In this document: one piece after another, positions 1 through 7,700 of the stretch
How the letters are laid out: each line of letters opens with the position of its first letter
How positions within the stretch are numbered: position 1 is the stretch's first letter
Assembly (NCBI GenBank): GCA_003280005.1
Contig: QCGH01000014.1
Location: 1 to 32,305 of the forward strand
Direction: 5' to 3'
From: Pelagibacteraceae bacterium AG-365-D07
Lineage (GTDB): Bacteria > Pseudomonadota > Alphaproteobacteria > Pelagibacterales > Pelagibacteraceae
DNA: 32,305 nucleotides
Notes under the pieces: model-generated
What the model was told of the DNA's origin: nothing
Databases searched by the model: none
Seen by the model: the letters and a program-made list of their open reading frames with translations, nothing else
Made by a program: the position numbers and the translations under genes

Positions 1-2078
1 GTATCTAATCCTGTTTCTTTTGCTGTAAAATCAGGTCTATAATCTAAAGTCCAAGCCCCCCAGTTCTTTTCTAGTCTCATTGACATTAAAGCTCTTCCAC
101 CAAATGGTTTTATGTTAAATTCTTTTCCTGCCGCCATTATTTCTTCGTATAATTTTAACTGAAAGTGTGGTGCAACATAAATTTCATAACCGAGTTCTCC
201 TGTAAAAGAAATTCTATTAATAATGGCAGGAACACCGCCAACAAACATTCGTCTAGAGTCTCTAAATTTTAGTTTTGTATTTGAAACGTCATCTCTTGTT
301 ATTTTTTGTAGCAATTCCCTTGATTGTGGACCAGCAATTGATAAACCATGAAACTCATCCGATCTATTTTTATATGTTAAATTAAATTTATTTTTATGGC
401 TTTCAAACCATCTTCTATGCATCTCTTGGGCAGCGCCTGATCCAAAAACCATAAATTCATTTTCATCAAAACATGCAACTGTTAAATCTCCATATAATTT
501 TCCTCTATACGACAACATTGGTGACAAAGAAATTCTTCCTGGTTTTGGCAATTTACCAGCCATTACATGATCTAAAAATTTCCTTGCATCTGGGCCTTTA
601 AATTCATGTTTAGAAAAATTAGCAACCTCAATTACTCCTACATTTTCTCTAACGTTTATAACCTCTTTTGAAACATAATTATGAGATCTTGATCTTTTAA
701 TTGTTGGTTCTTCGTGAGCATCTTCTTTGTTATTAGCAAACCATAAAACATTCTCTAAACCAAAACTATCACCCATTACTGCGCCTTGATTTACAAAACG
801 ATCGTACAATGCTGTTGTTTTCTGTTTTCTACCTTTGGGTAAAGTTTCGTTGGGAAAAGTCATAATAAATCTTCTCTCATAATTTTCTGAAGATTTAATG
901 GTTCCATATTGTGGAGATGCATAGTCTCCAAATCTAGCCACATCCATCGCCCAAACATCAATAGAAGGTTCTCCATCAATAATCCACTCTGCAATACATT
1001 TTCCAACTCCACCACCTTGGCAAAATCCTGCCATTACTCCAACAGCAACCCAATAATTTTTTAAACCTGGAACAGGTCCAATAAGGGGACTTCCATCTGG
1101 GCCAAAAGTAAAAGGCCCATTAACTATATTTTTTATTCCAGCTTTTTCTAAAGCTGGCATTCTCTCAAATCCAATAGCTAATCTGTCTTGAATATTATCA
1201 AGTTTTGGCTCAAGTAATTCATGACCGAAGTTCATAGGAGTTCCTTCTACTTTCCAAGGAGTGGATTTAGGTTCATAAGTTCCGAGCAACATTCCTTTGC
1301 CCTCTTGTCTAAAATAAATATTTCCTTCAAAATCAGTTCCTATCGGTAATCTTTGATCTCCCATTGCTTCTATTTCTGGGATTGCCTCTGTAATTAAATA
1401 ATGATGTTCCATTGGTTGAACTGGTAAATTTAAACCAGCCAGTTGACCTACCTCCCTAGCCCACAAACCTCCAGCATTAATCACTATTTCCGCAGTAATA
1501 TTTCCCTTATCTGTAATTACATCCCATGATCCGTCTTGTCTTTGTTTTGTGTCCTTAACAACTGTATGAGTATAATATTTTCCACCATGGATTTTTGCAG
1601 CTTTTGCAAATGCATAAGTAACCCCAGATGGGTCAACCTCACCATCTATTGGATCCCAAAGAGCTAGAAGGTATCGCGAAGGATCAATTAATGGGTTTTT
1701 CTTTTTAACCTCCTCAAGGGAAATAAATTCTTGATCAAGACCCATATATCGAGCTTTTGATCTCTCTCTTTTTAGATAATCAGCCCAAGTCTCATTTGAT
1801 GCTAAGTAAAAACCACCACTTGGTTTAAAGCCTACAGAATGGCCTGACTCTTTTTCAATCTCTTTATATAGACCTATAGTATAAGCCATCATTCTTGAAA
1901 TATTTGGATCATTTGAAATTACATGGACATTTCCTGCGGCATGCCATGAAGAGCCTGAAGTTAATTCATTCCTCTCCAAAAGAATACAATCCTTTAACCC
2001 AAATTTAGAGAGATGATATAGAATTGAACATCCTACTACACCTCCTCCAATTATTACTACTTTTGCATTTTTTTCCAT
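1..2078 (-). CDS. Dimethylglycine/sarcosine dehydrogenase family protein, C-terminus cut by window edge
   Basis: FAD-dependent N-demethylase that oxidises dimethylglycine or sarcosine and passes the methyl carbon to tetrahydrofolate. 692 codons are visible from the ATG at 2078; the reading frame is open to base 3, so roughly 120-150 C-terminal residues lie outside. The N-terminus has a dinucleotide fold with GGGVVGCS (about residues 11-18), followed by SSWHAAGN, the conserved WHAAG context whose His carries covalent FAD in characterised family members. The first half is the DAO-type oxidase domain; from about residue 430 the protein becomes a GcvT-like folate domain (FKGPDARKFLD, SFTGELGYEIY). 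It sits 9 bp downstream of the BHMT-like gene on the same strand, which fits sequential betaine to dimethylglycine to sarcosine breakdown. The sequence does not decide between dimethylglycine and sarcosine as substrate; context favours dimethylglycine. Confidence 0.9.
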   Translation of the reverse strand, partial: MEKNAKVVIIGGGVVGCSILYHLSKFGLKDCILLERNELTSGSSWHAAGNVHVISNDPNISRMMAYTIGLYKEIEKESGHSVGFKPSGGFYLASNETWADYLKRERSKARYMGLDQEFISLEEVKKKNPLIDPSRYLLALWDPIDGEVDPSGVTYAFAKAAKIHGGKYYTHTVVKDTKQRQDGSWDVITDKGNITAEIVINAGGLWAREVGQLAGLNLPVQPMEHHYLITEAIPEIEAMGDQRLPIGTDFEGNIYFRQEGKGMLLGTYEPKSTPWKVEGTPMNFGHELLEPKLDNIQDRLAIGFERMPALEKAGIKNIVNGPFTFGPDGSPLIGPVPGLKNYWVAVGVMAGFCQGGGVGKCIAEWIIDGEPSIDVWAMDVARFGDYASPQYGTIKSSENYERRFIMTFPNETLPKGRKQKTTALYDRFVNQGAVMGDSFGLENVLWFANNKEDAHEEPTIKRSRSHNYVSKEVINVRENVGVIEVANFSKHEFKGPDARKFLDHVMAGKLPKPGRISLSPMLSYRGKLYGDLTVACFDENEFMVFGSGAAQEMHRRWFESHKNKFNLTYKNRSDEFHGLSIAGPQSRELLQKITRDDVSNTKLKFRDSRRMFVGGVPAIINRISFTGELGYEIYVAPHFQLKLYEEIMAAGKEFNIKPFGGRALMSMRLEKNWGAWTLDYRPDFTAKETGLD

Positions 2079-2087
2079 CAAATTACT

Positions 2088-3134
2088 TTATAAAGTTTTT
2101 GCTGCATCAGTATTATGTTTTTTTAAAGTAGAATCAGTTCCATGAGCATAATGTTTGGACATATCTGGATAATATTTATAAGCAATAGGTTTTCTACCTA
2201 ATGCTACAGCCATCTCCCTAACGTGATGAGGTTCCGCTCCACAACATATTCCAATAAAGTTAACTTTCATATTTGAACATTGTTTTGCAAACTCCGCCAT
2301 TTCAAATCTGTTGCAATATAAATTATCTAAAGCGACTGGAAATGCATTACCGCCGGGGATACAATCACATCCTTCATCAACTTGATTTAAAAATCCAGGA
2401 CGTTGTTCAGTTGTTCTATACGGAACAGGTAGTGCCGCTACATGACAAGAAACAGCTTTTCTTATTTCTGGCAAAATTTTCATTGTCATTTCTGGACCTC
2501 TAAAACAATTTGTTCCAACCACATCAGCCCCATGATCCTCTAATATTTTACAACCATCACCTGGGCTAATACCATCTCTAAGACCGCCAGCACTTCTAAA
2601 TGCATAGTTGCAGACTGCAATTAATCCAGCGTCTTTAATTGCTTTGAGTGCAATTTTCATTTCTTCAACCCAAGTAATTGTTTCAGCAATTACAAAATCT
2701 ACTCCCGCATCTTTTGCCCATCCAACTTGCTCTTCAAACATTTTTTGACATTCAATATTGCTTTTTTTATCATTAGGATCATAAACGTTTGTGTTTGCAA
2801 CGTTGCCAGCTACTAATAAATCTAAATCTTTAAATTCATCTCTCGCATCTTTAGCGATTTTCAAAGCATTTTTTTGAAGTGGCTCTAGAAGATTTTCTTT
2901 ACCAATTATCCTTAGTTTTTCTCTATGCCCGTAATACGTGAATGCTTGTACTACGTCACTTCCAGCTCTAATAAATTCTCTATGTAATTGAGTAACTACT
3001 TCGGGATGTTCTAAAACTACTTCTGGAACAAATGCCCCTGCTTGTAAATAACCTCTTCTCTCCATTGCAAATAAATATCCTTCAGCACAAAGAATGGGTC
3101 CCTCATTTAATCTTGTCATTAAATCTTTTGTCAT
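2088..3134 (-). CDS. bhmT: Betaine-homocysteine S-methyltransferase-like protein
   Basis: Predicted to move a methyl group from glycine betaine (or a related donor) to homocysteine, giving methionine and dimethylglycine. The 348-aa length is normal for a single-domain homocysteine methyltransferase. The three zinc-binding cysteines of the family are visible: the Cys in VGTNCFRGPE (about residue 209) and the CC pair in IGICCGAEPHHVRE (about residue 298). The N-terminal barrel motif AGSDVVQAFTYYGHREKL also fits. The start at 3134 is set by a strong AAAGGAGG ribosome site 4 bases upstream. The next gene downstream is the dimethylglycine/sarcosine dehydrogenase, which would consume its product. 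The methyl donor is inferred from family and context; dimethylsulfoniopropionate or S-methylmethionine type donors cannot be excluded. Confidence 0.9.
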   Translation of the reverse strand: MTKDLMTRLNEGPILCAEGYLFAMERRGYLQAGAFVPEVVLEHPEVVTQLHREFIRAGSDVVQAFTYYGHREKLRIIGKENLLEPLQKNALKIAKDARDEFKDLDLLVAGNVANTNVYDPNDKKSNIECQKMFEEQVGWAKDAGVDFVIAETITWVEEMKIALKAIKDAGLIAVCNYAFRSAGGLRDGISPGDGCKILEDHGADVVGTNCFRGPEMTMKILPEIRKAVSCHVAALPVPYRTTEQRPGFLNQVDEGCDCIPGGNAFPVALDNLYCNRFEMAEFAKQCSNMKVNFIGICCGAEPHHVREMAVALGRKPIAYKYYPDMSKHYAHGTDSTLKKHNTDAAKTL

Positions 3135-3138
3135 TAAT

Positions 3139-3146
3139 CCTCCTTT
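3139..3146 (-). promoter_or_regulatory. Strong Shine-Dalgarno of the BHMT-like gene
   Basis: On the minus strand the bases read AAAGGAGG, nearly a full anti-16S complement, placed 4 bases before the ATG at 3134. Most genes in this window have weak or no visible ribosome sites, so this one stands out and fixes the start. Confidence 0.7.
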
Positions 3147-3343
3147 AAATTTTTGATTTTTTAAAAAAAAAATTATCGACTCTGGAAATAATTTGAATGT
3201 AATCTGTAGTGGTGTCTGTTTAAATACAAGTCCTCAAAAGCAAAATATCCAAGAACACAAAATTTTTTTATAAAATTGTAAACTTCTTTAGACATTGAAC
3301 TAAAGATTACACCTGGAAAGAAGGATTGGCAAAACATTTTGTC

Positions 3344-3360
3344 TACAACTGAAAGTTGTA
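3344..3360. repeat. Inverted repeat, 7-bp arms with 3-base loop
   Basis: The left arm TACAACT and the right arm AGTTGTA are perfect complements around GAA. It lies upstream of both divergent genes, about 210 bp before bhmT and 69 bp before the binding-protein gene. It could be an operator for a dimeric regulator or a short leader hairpin. It has no terminal T-tract directly after it, so a terminator is unlikely. Confidence 0.45.
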
Positions 3361-3428
3361 ACAAGTTTGCATTTTTCTCTTAGATATGTTCTCATATCAT
3401 TCATTAATTAATTAATTAAAGGGAGAAT

Positions 3429-4448
3429 ATGAAAATAAAAAACATAATTATTTCTGCTTTAGTGATACTTGGTTTCACATCATTTTCTGGGATTGCAAAC
3501 GCTAAATGTGGAAAGCTAGTTATTGCTGAGCAAAACTGGGCGTCAGCTGAATTAATGGCTAACGTAGATAAAATTATCTTAGAAGAGGGTTATGGCTGTG
3601 ACGTGGAACTTGTTCCAGGAGCTACAATGCCAACTTTTACTTCTATGAACGACAAAGGCTCACCTGACATGAACCCAGAACAATGGGCTAATGCGGTTTA
3701 CACACCATTAAAAAAAGCAGTAAGTGAAAAAAGATTAATTATTGCAAATGGTGCACCAATTACAGGTCTTGGTGAAGGTTGGTGGTTAAATCCAGCAGCT
3801 TTAAAAAAACATCCAAAACTTAAAGGAATGACTGCAGTTCAAATTCTTGAACACCCTGAGTTATTTCCAGATAAGGAAGATCCATCAAAAGGAGCTTTCA
3901 TGGGATGTCCAGCTGGTTGGGGATGTCAGCTAGCTAACGCAAATCTATTTAGAGCATTTGAAATGGAAAAAAAAGGTTGGAAGTTAATTGATCCAGGTTC
4001 AGCTGCAGGTTTAGATGGATCAATTGCAAAAGCATCTGATTCTGGTGAACCGTGGTTTGGATATTACTGGAACCCTACGTCAATGGTTGGAAAATATAAT
4101 TTACAACCAGTTGATTTTGGTGTGCCATTTGCTGGAAGAGACAACTGGGATAATTGTATTACGCTTGCAGAGCAAGATTGTGCAAATCCGAAAGCAACGG
4201 CTTGGACAAAATCAGAAGTTAACTCAATCGTAACAGCTAATTTTGCGAAAACTGGTGGTAAAGAAGCCTTAAGTTATGTTGAAAAAAGAGTATTTCCAGG
4301 TGAAGTTATGAATGGAATGCTTGTTTACATGGCTGATAACCAAGCAAAAGGGTCTGATGCAGCAGTTGAATTTTTAATTAAACACGAAGATGTTTGGACT
4401 AAATGGGTATCTTCGTCAGCTGCGAAAAAAATCAAAAAAAGTTTATAA
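3429..4448 (+). CDS. proX: Glycine betaine/TMAO-type ABC transporter substrate-binding protein
   Basis: Periplasmic receptor that delivers a methylated ammonium or sulfonium osmolyte to an ABC permease. A classic Sec signal peptide covers residues 1-25 (cleavage after IANA). The mature part is an OpuAC/ProX-like binding protein with several aromatic residues in loops expected to form the cation cage: EQNWASAE (Trp37), GEGWWLNP, GYYWNPTSM. Six cysteines occur in the exported part, including CPAGWGC and CITLAEQDC, consistent with disulfides. At 339 aa it has the usual length. It starts an operon with a permease (4505), a MetF-like and a DmdA-like gene. A GGGAGA ribosome site precedes the start. 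Ligand identity (betaine, TMAO, choline, DMSP or other) cannot be read from sequence; SAR11 proteins of this type are known to be multi-substrate. Confidence 0.88.
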   Translation: MKIKNIIISALVILGFTSFSGIANAKCGKLVIAEQNWASAELMANVDKIILEEGYGCDVELVPGATMPTFTSMNDKGSPDMNPEQWANAVYTPLKKAVSEKRLIIANGAPITGLGEGWWLNPAALKKHPKLKGMTAVQILEHPELFPDKEDPSKGAFMGCPAGWGCQLANANLFRAFEMEKKGWKLIDPGSAAGLDGSIAKASDSGEPWFGYYWNPTSMVGKYNLQPVDFGVPFAGRDNWDNCITLAEQDCANPKATAWTKSEVNSIVTANFAKTGGKEALSYVEKRVFPGEVMNGMLVYMADNQAKGSDAAVEFLIKHEDVWTKWVSSSAAKKIKKSL

Positions 4449-4460
4449 TAACTTAAATAT

Positions 4461-4488
4461 AACGAGCCTATTTTTTAATAGGCTCGTT
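4461..4488 (+). terminator. Intercistronic hairpin between binding protein and permease
   Basis: Perfect 10-bp arms, AACGAGCCTA and TAGGCTCGTT, flank an 8-base loop. It is unusually GC-containing for this window. No long T-run follows, so it probably acts as a partial terminator or as an mRNA 3'-end protector, keeping binding-protein mRNA above permease mRNA, a common arrangement in ABC importers. Confidence 0.65.
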
Positions 4489-4504
4489 AATAGAAAAAAT
4501 AATT

Positions 4505-5389
4505 ATGGAATTTTTTACTGAATTTCCCGAATTAGGTAGACGTTCGCAAATGGAGCTAAGAAAAGGTATAGACTTAGCATTTAGAAATTTTTCAAGAGAG
4601 TATGGAGATGGTATAGAGGCCTTTTTCGATCCATTATTATTTTTTTTAGTATCATTAGAAAAATTATTATTAGCAACACCATGGATTGTAATTATTACAA
4701 TAATTTGTGGATTAGCTTGGTTAGGTTCCAGAAGTTGGAAATTGGTTTTAGGTAGCGCAATAGCATTTCTATTAATTGGTTATTTTGGCATGTGGGAAGA
4801 TTGTATGGCAACAGTTGCAATTATTCTTGTTTGTACAATTATATGTATCGTCGTTGGAATTCCAATTGGAATTGTAATGTCTAGATCTGCCAGAGCTGAA
4901 AGAGCTATACTTCCAATTTTAGATATGATGCAAACAATTCCAAGTTTTGTTTATCTAATTCCAATTTTAATGTTGTTAGGAATTGGAAAAGTACCAGGTC
5001 TAATAGCCGTTTGTGTCTATGCTGTACCTCCAATAATTAGATTAACCAACCTAGGTATAAGAGAGGTCGATAAAGAGACTTTGGAGGCTAGTGAGGCATT
5101 TGGTGCCACCACTGTGCAAAAGTTAAAATCGGTTCAAATACCTTTGGCTCTTCCAACTGTATTTGCTGGGGTTAACCAAACAATTATGATGGCATTAGCT
5201 ATGGTGGTAATTGCTTCGATGATTGGTGTAAAAGGGCTTGGAGTGCCGATTTTAAGAGCTGTATCAAATCAGTACCTGGCATTAGGATTATTTAATGGTC
5301 TAGCAATAGTTGCTCTAGCAATTGTATTTGACCGAGTAACCCAAGAATACGGAAGAAGAATTCAAAAACACAGAGGTCAGAGAAAATAA
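4505..5389 (+). CDS. proW: Betaine-type ABC transporter permease
   Basis: Inner-membrane subunit of an osmolyte importer. The 294 residues have a long N-terminal stretch (about 45 residues, soluble) followed by about six or seven hydrophobic segments. The permease coupling (EAA) loop reads EASEAFGATTVQKLKSVQIP around residue 198, ending in the usual LALP segment. It is a single-domain ProW/OpuAB-like protein, unlike the double-length permease at 28525. It lies 56 bp after the binding protein, separated by a hairpin. No ATPase gene accompanies this pair; the only ATPase of the family in the window is at 30682. The start is preceded by an A-rich stretch with no clear ribosome site. Confidence 0.87.
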   Translation: MEFFTEFPELGRRSQMELRKGIDLAFRNFSREYGDGIEAFFDPLLFFLVSLEKLLLATPWIVIITIICGLAWLGSRSWKLVLGSAIAFLLIGYFGMWEDCMATVAIILVCTIICIVVGIPIGIVMSRSARAERAILPILDMMQTIPSFVYLIPILMLLGIGKVPGLIAVCVYAVPPIIRLTNLGIREVDKETLEASEAFGATTVQKLKSVQIPLALPTVFAGVNQTIMMALAMVVIASMIGVKGLGVPILRAVSNQYLALGLFNGLAIVALAIVFDRVTQEYGRRIQKHRGQRK

Positions 5390-5430
5390 AATTTTCTAGA
5401 CAGTTATTCTAAAATAAATAAATATCTCGA

Positions 5431-6159
5431 ATGAATTTTTCAATTGAGATAGGACCTGCTACAGACCTAGAAACTCTTCCAGCTTTAAAGGATGTTTATA
5501 TTACTATGTTGCCTGGTGGAGATTTTAGAGAAACGGCAGATCAAGCAGAAAAATTAGTGAAAAAAGGTCTTAACCCGATTCCCCATATTCCTGCTAGATC
5601 GATTGAAAACGAAGCACAACTAAAAGAATATGTTTCTAGATGTAGAGATGGAGGAACTAAACAAGTCTTAGTTATTGGTGGTAGTAGAGAACCAATCGGG
5701 GATTTTGATAGTTCAATTCAGCTTTTGGAAACTGGTTATTTTGAGGATATGAAGATTGGAATTGCTGGACACCCAGAAGGGAGTCCTGATATATCTGATT
5801 CAAAATTAGAAAAAGCTATGAATGATAAAAAGCCTTATGCTGACTATATAGTTACCCAATGGTTGCTAGATTCTCAGTTAATCTTAGACTTTATTTCTAA
5901 ACAAACAGTACCAGTTCATGTTGGAATTACTGGACCTTTAAAAATTACAAGCTTAATTAAGTTTGCAAATATTGTTGGGGCAAAAAATTCCTTAAACTTT
6001 CTTAAATCTAATTTTAGTAAGGCACTAGATTTAATGAAACCTAAAGACCCTAATGATTTAATTGGGAAAGTTAAATCACATACTGATAACTTCCACATTT
6101 ATACATTCGGCGGCTTGAAGGAAACTAACAAGTGGTTGATGGAGAATAAATATGTCTAA
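5431..6159 (+). CDS. Methylenetetrahydrofolate reductase-like protein (short, atypical MetF)
   Basis: MetF-family flavin barrel, expected to interconvert 5-methyl-THF and 5,10-methylene-THF. The family signature is clear: IGIAGHPEGSPDI (about residue 110), DYIVTQWLLDSQ (about 140), and GITGPLKITSLIKFANIVGA (about 167-186). The N-terminal Glu of the catalytic FxFEFFPP strand seems kept as Glu6 in FSIEIGP. The segment where classic MetF has LRGD reads VIGGSREPIGD, so the usual active-site Asp is not at that position. At 242 aa it is shorter than the roughly 290-aa classic enzyme. Its stop overlaps the start of the DmdA-like gene by 8 bases (ATGTCTAA), implying coupled translation. I infer that it oxidises methyl-THF made by that partner; this is not proven. 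Confidence 0.75.
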   Translation: MNFSIEIGPATDLETLPALKDVYITMLPGGDFRETADQAEKLVKKGLNPIPHIPARSIENEAQLKEYVSRCRDGGTKQVLVIGGSREPIGDFDSSIQLLETGYFEDMKIGIAGHPEGSPDISDSKLEKAMNDKKPYADYIVTQWLLDSQLILDFISKQTVPVHVGITGPLKITSLIKFANIVGAKNSLNFLKSNFSKALDLMKPKDPNDLIGKVKSHTDNFHIYTFGGLKETNKWLMENKYV

Positions 6160-7510
6160 AGAATTTGATTATAGTAAATTAAGACATGTAACGTCAGTGG
6201 ATCAATCTGACAGAAAGGTTCCGTACAATTTAAGACAAAGCGGACCAACAAAAGTAGAAATGCTAATTTCAACGAGGGTAAGAAAATCTCCTTATTGGCA
6301 TTTATCAATGAGAGAAGGTTGCTGGAGAGCAACTGTATACAATCGTATTTACCATCCGAGAGGATATGTGAAGCCAGAAGATGGTGGAGCAATGGTAGAA
6401 TATGATGCAATCGTAAATCATGTAACAATGTGGAATGTAGCTGTTGAAAGACAAATTCAAGTTAAAGGTCCTGATGCAGAAAAGTTTGTAGATTATGTAA
6501 TTACAAGAGATGCAACTAAAATTTCGCCAATGAGAGCAAGATATGTAATTCTTTGCAATCAATATGGTGGAGTTTTAAACGATCCTATACTTTTAAGAAT
6601 TTCAAAAGATGAATTTTGGTTTTCTTTATCAGATAGTGATATCGGAATGTACTTACAGGGTGTTAATGCTGATGGAAGATTTAATTGCGAGATACATGAA
6701 ATCGATGTATCGCCAGTTCAAATACAAGGTCCTAAATCTAAAGCATTGATGCAAGATCTTTGTGGTGATCAAGTAGATTTTGATAATATTCCTTTTTATG
6801 GATTAGCTTCAGCTAAGATTGGTGGAAGAAGTTGTATAATTTCTCAATCTGGTTTCTCTGGAGAAGCGGGATATGAAATATATTTAAGAGAATCTACTTT
6901 ATATGCTGAAGATATGTGGAACGCTGTTCTTGAAGCAGGAAAAAAACATAAACTTATGGTGATAGCACCTGCTCACCATAGAAGAATACAGGCTGGAATT
7001 TTATCTTGGGGACAAGATATGGATCATCAACACAATCCTTATCAATGTAATTTGGGATATCAAGTTTCACTATCTGGAAAAGGTGAGTGGAATAAAAAGG
7101 GTGATTACGTGGGTAAGAAAGCTTTAGAAGCTATGGGTGCTGATATAAAAGCTGGAAAAAAACCTTACAAACTTCAATTAGTTGGAATGGAATTGGGTGG
7201 CAAACCAATTGATGACTATGCTCCTGATTTCTGGTTGATATCTAATGAAGATGGAGGTGAGCCAGTAGGATTTGTTACTTCTCCATGGTGGCATCCTGAA
7301 AAGAAAACTAACATCGCAATGGGTTATGTGCCTTTTGATGGTACTTTAAATGCAAATGGATTTCCTAAAGGTAAAGTTGGAACTAAATATAAAGTTCATT
7401 TGCCAGAAAAATATTCTGACAAACCTGGACAACCAGTAGATGCAGTTGTTGTTGATATTCCATTCAAGGAATCATTCAACGCAAACACTAGAGAAGTTGT
7501 AAAAGGCTAA
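6152..7510 (+). CDS. DmdA/GcvT-family tetrahydrofolate-dependent methyltransferase (demethylase)
   Basis: Predicted to move a methyl group from a methylated substrate to tetrahydrofolate. It resembles DMSP demethylase DmdA more than GcvT: WRATVYNRIYHPRG, then MWNVAVERQIQVKGPDA (about residue 93), VLNDPILL and the SLSDSD strand, SGFSGEAGYEIYLRES (about 230), and LSWGQDMDHQHNPYQC (about 285), which parallels DmdA LSYGNDFDNNDNPFEC. At 452 aa it is about 80 residues longer than typical SAR11 DmdA (about 369), with an N-terminal extension of about 35 residues. It is translationally coupled to the MetF-like gene and lies in the same operon as an osmolyte importer. Substrate could be DMSP or another quaternary ammonium or sulfonium compound; the differences in length make a non-DMSP substrate plausible. 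Confidence 0.8.
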   Translation: MSKEFDYSKLRHVTSVDQSDRKVPYNLRQSGPTKVEMLISTRVRKSPYWHLSMREGCWRATVYNRIYHPRGYVKPEDGGAMVEYDAIVNHVTMWNVAVERQIQVKGPDAEKFVDYVITRDATKISPMRARYVILCNQYGGVLNDPILLRISKDEFWFSLSDSDIGMYLQGVNADGRFNCEIHEIDVSPVQIQGPKSKALMQDLCGDQVDFDNIPFYGLASAKIGGRSCIISQSGFSGEAGYEIYLRESTLYAEDMWNAVLEAGKKHKLMVIAPAHHRRIQAGILSWGQDMDHQHNPYQCNLGYQVSLSGKGEWNKKGDYVGKKALEAMGADIKAGKKPYKLQLVGMELGGKPIDDYAPDFWLISNEDGGEPVGFVTSPWWHPEKKTNIAMGYVPFDGTLNANGFPKGKVGTKYKVHLPEKYSDKPGQPVDAVVVDIPFKESFNANTREVVKG

Positions 7511-7519
7511 TATTTTAAT

Positions 7520-7546
7520 TTTAGGGGAAGTTAAACTTCCCCTAAA
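7520..7546 (+). terminator. Hairpin terminator after the DmdA-like gene
   Basis: Arms TTTAGGGGAAG and CTTCCCCTAAA (11 bp) enclose a 5-base loop, 10 bases after the stop codon. It is the strongest hairpin in the window. The downstream side is only moderately T-rich, but the position at the end of the four-gene operon supports a terminator. Confidence 0.75.
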
Positions 7547-7598
7547 TCAATTTATCATTCGACATTCCTCATATAATTCTGTAATAGATATTTAGGCA

Positions 7599-7700
7599 AT
7601 GAGCATCATGTTAATTGTTATATGTGTGATTATTACAATCGCTTTAATAATATTTCCATTAGCAGTATCTTATGTTGCCCAGAAAAAAGATAAAAAATAA
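7599..7700 (+). CDS. 33-residue single-pass membrane peptide
   Basis: Very small ORF: it begins MSIMLIVICVIITIAL and ends with the charged tail QKKDKK. About 23 hydrophobic residues form one membrane helix, with the positive tail expected in the cytoplasm. A TTTAGG stretch precedes the ATG. The last base of its TAA is the first base of the ATG of the YIP1-like gene (TAATG), so the two are very likely co-translated. I do not recognise a family; it may be a small partner or stabiliser of the downstream membrane protein. The coupling and the hydrophobic pattern are the evidence that it is real. Confidence 0.6.
   Translation: MSIMLIVICVIITIALIIFPLAVSYVAQKKDKK

Larger units (their letters stand above)
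3135..3428. promoter_or_regulatory. Divergent control region between bhmT and the binding-protein operon
   Basis: This 294-bp stretch is the longest gap without a convincing gene. It must hold the promoters for the minus-strand demethylation genes and the plus-strand transporter operon. It contains a perfect 7-bp inverted repeat at 3344-3360, an ATTA tandem tract just before the plus-strand gene (about 3403-3419), and a GGGAGA ribosome site before 3429. BHMT genes of marine bacteria are often controlled by SAM riboswitches; I looked for the SAM-II/SAM-V layout by eye and could not recognise it with confidence. A 40-residue minus-strand ORF from the ATG at 3295 overlaps the region but has no ribosome site. 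Confidence 0.5.

Noticed and set aside
3173-3364. 63-residue minus-strand ORF (or 40 residues from the ATG at 3295) in the gap upstream of bhmT
   Set aside because: No ribosome site, aromatic-rich composition typical of chance AT-rich ORFs, and no recognisable motif. It sits where leader RNA is expected. Cross-strain conservation would be needed.
3403-3419. ATTA tandem tract before the binding-protein gene
   Set aside because: Simple AT repeat in an AT-rich gap; it could be part of a promoter, but there is nothing to separate it from background.
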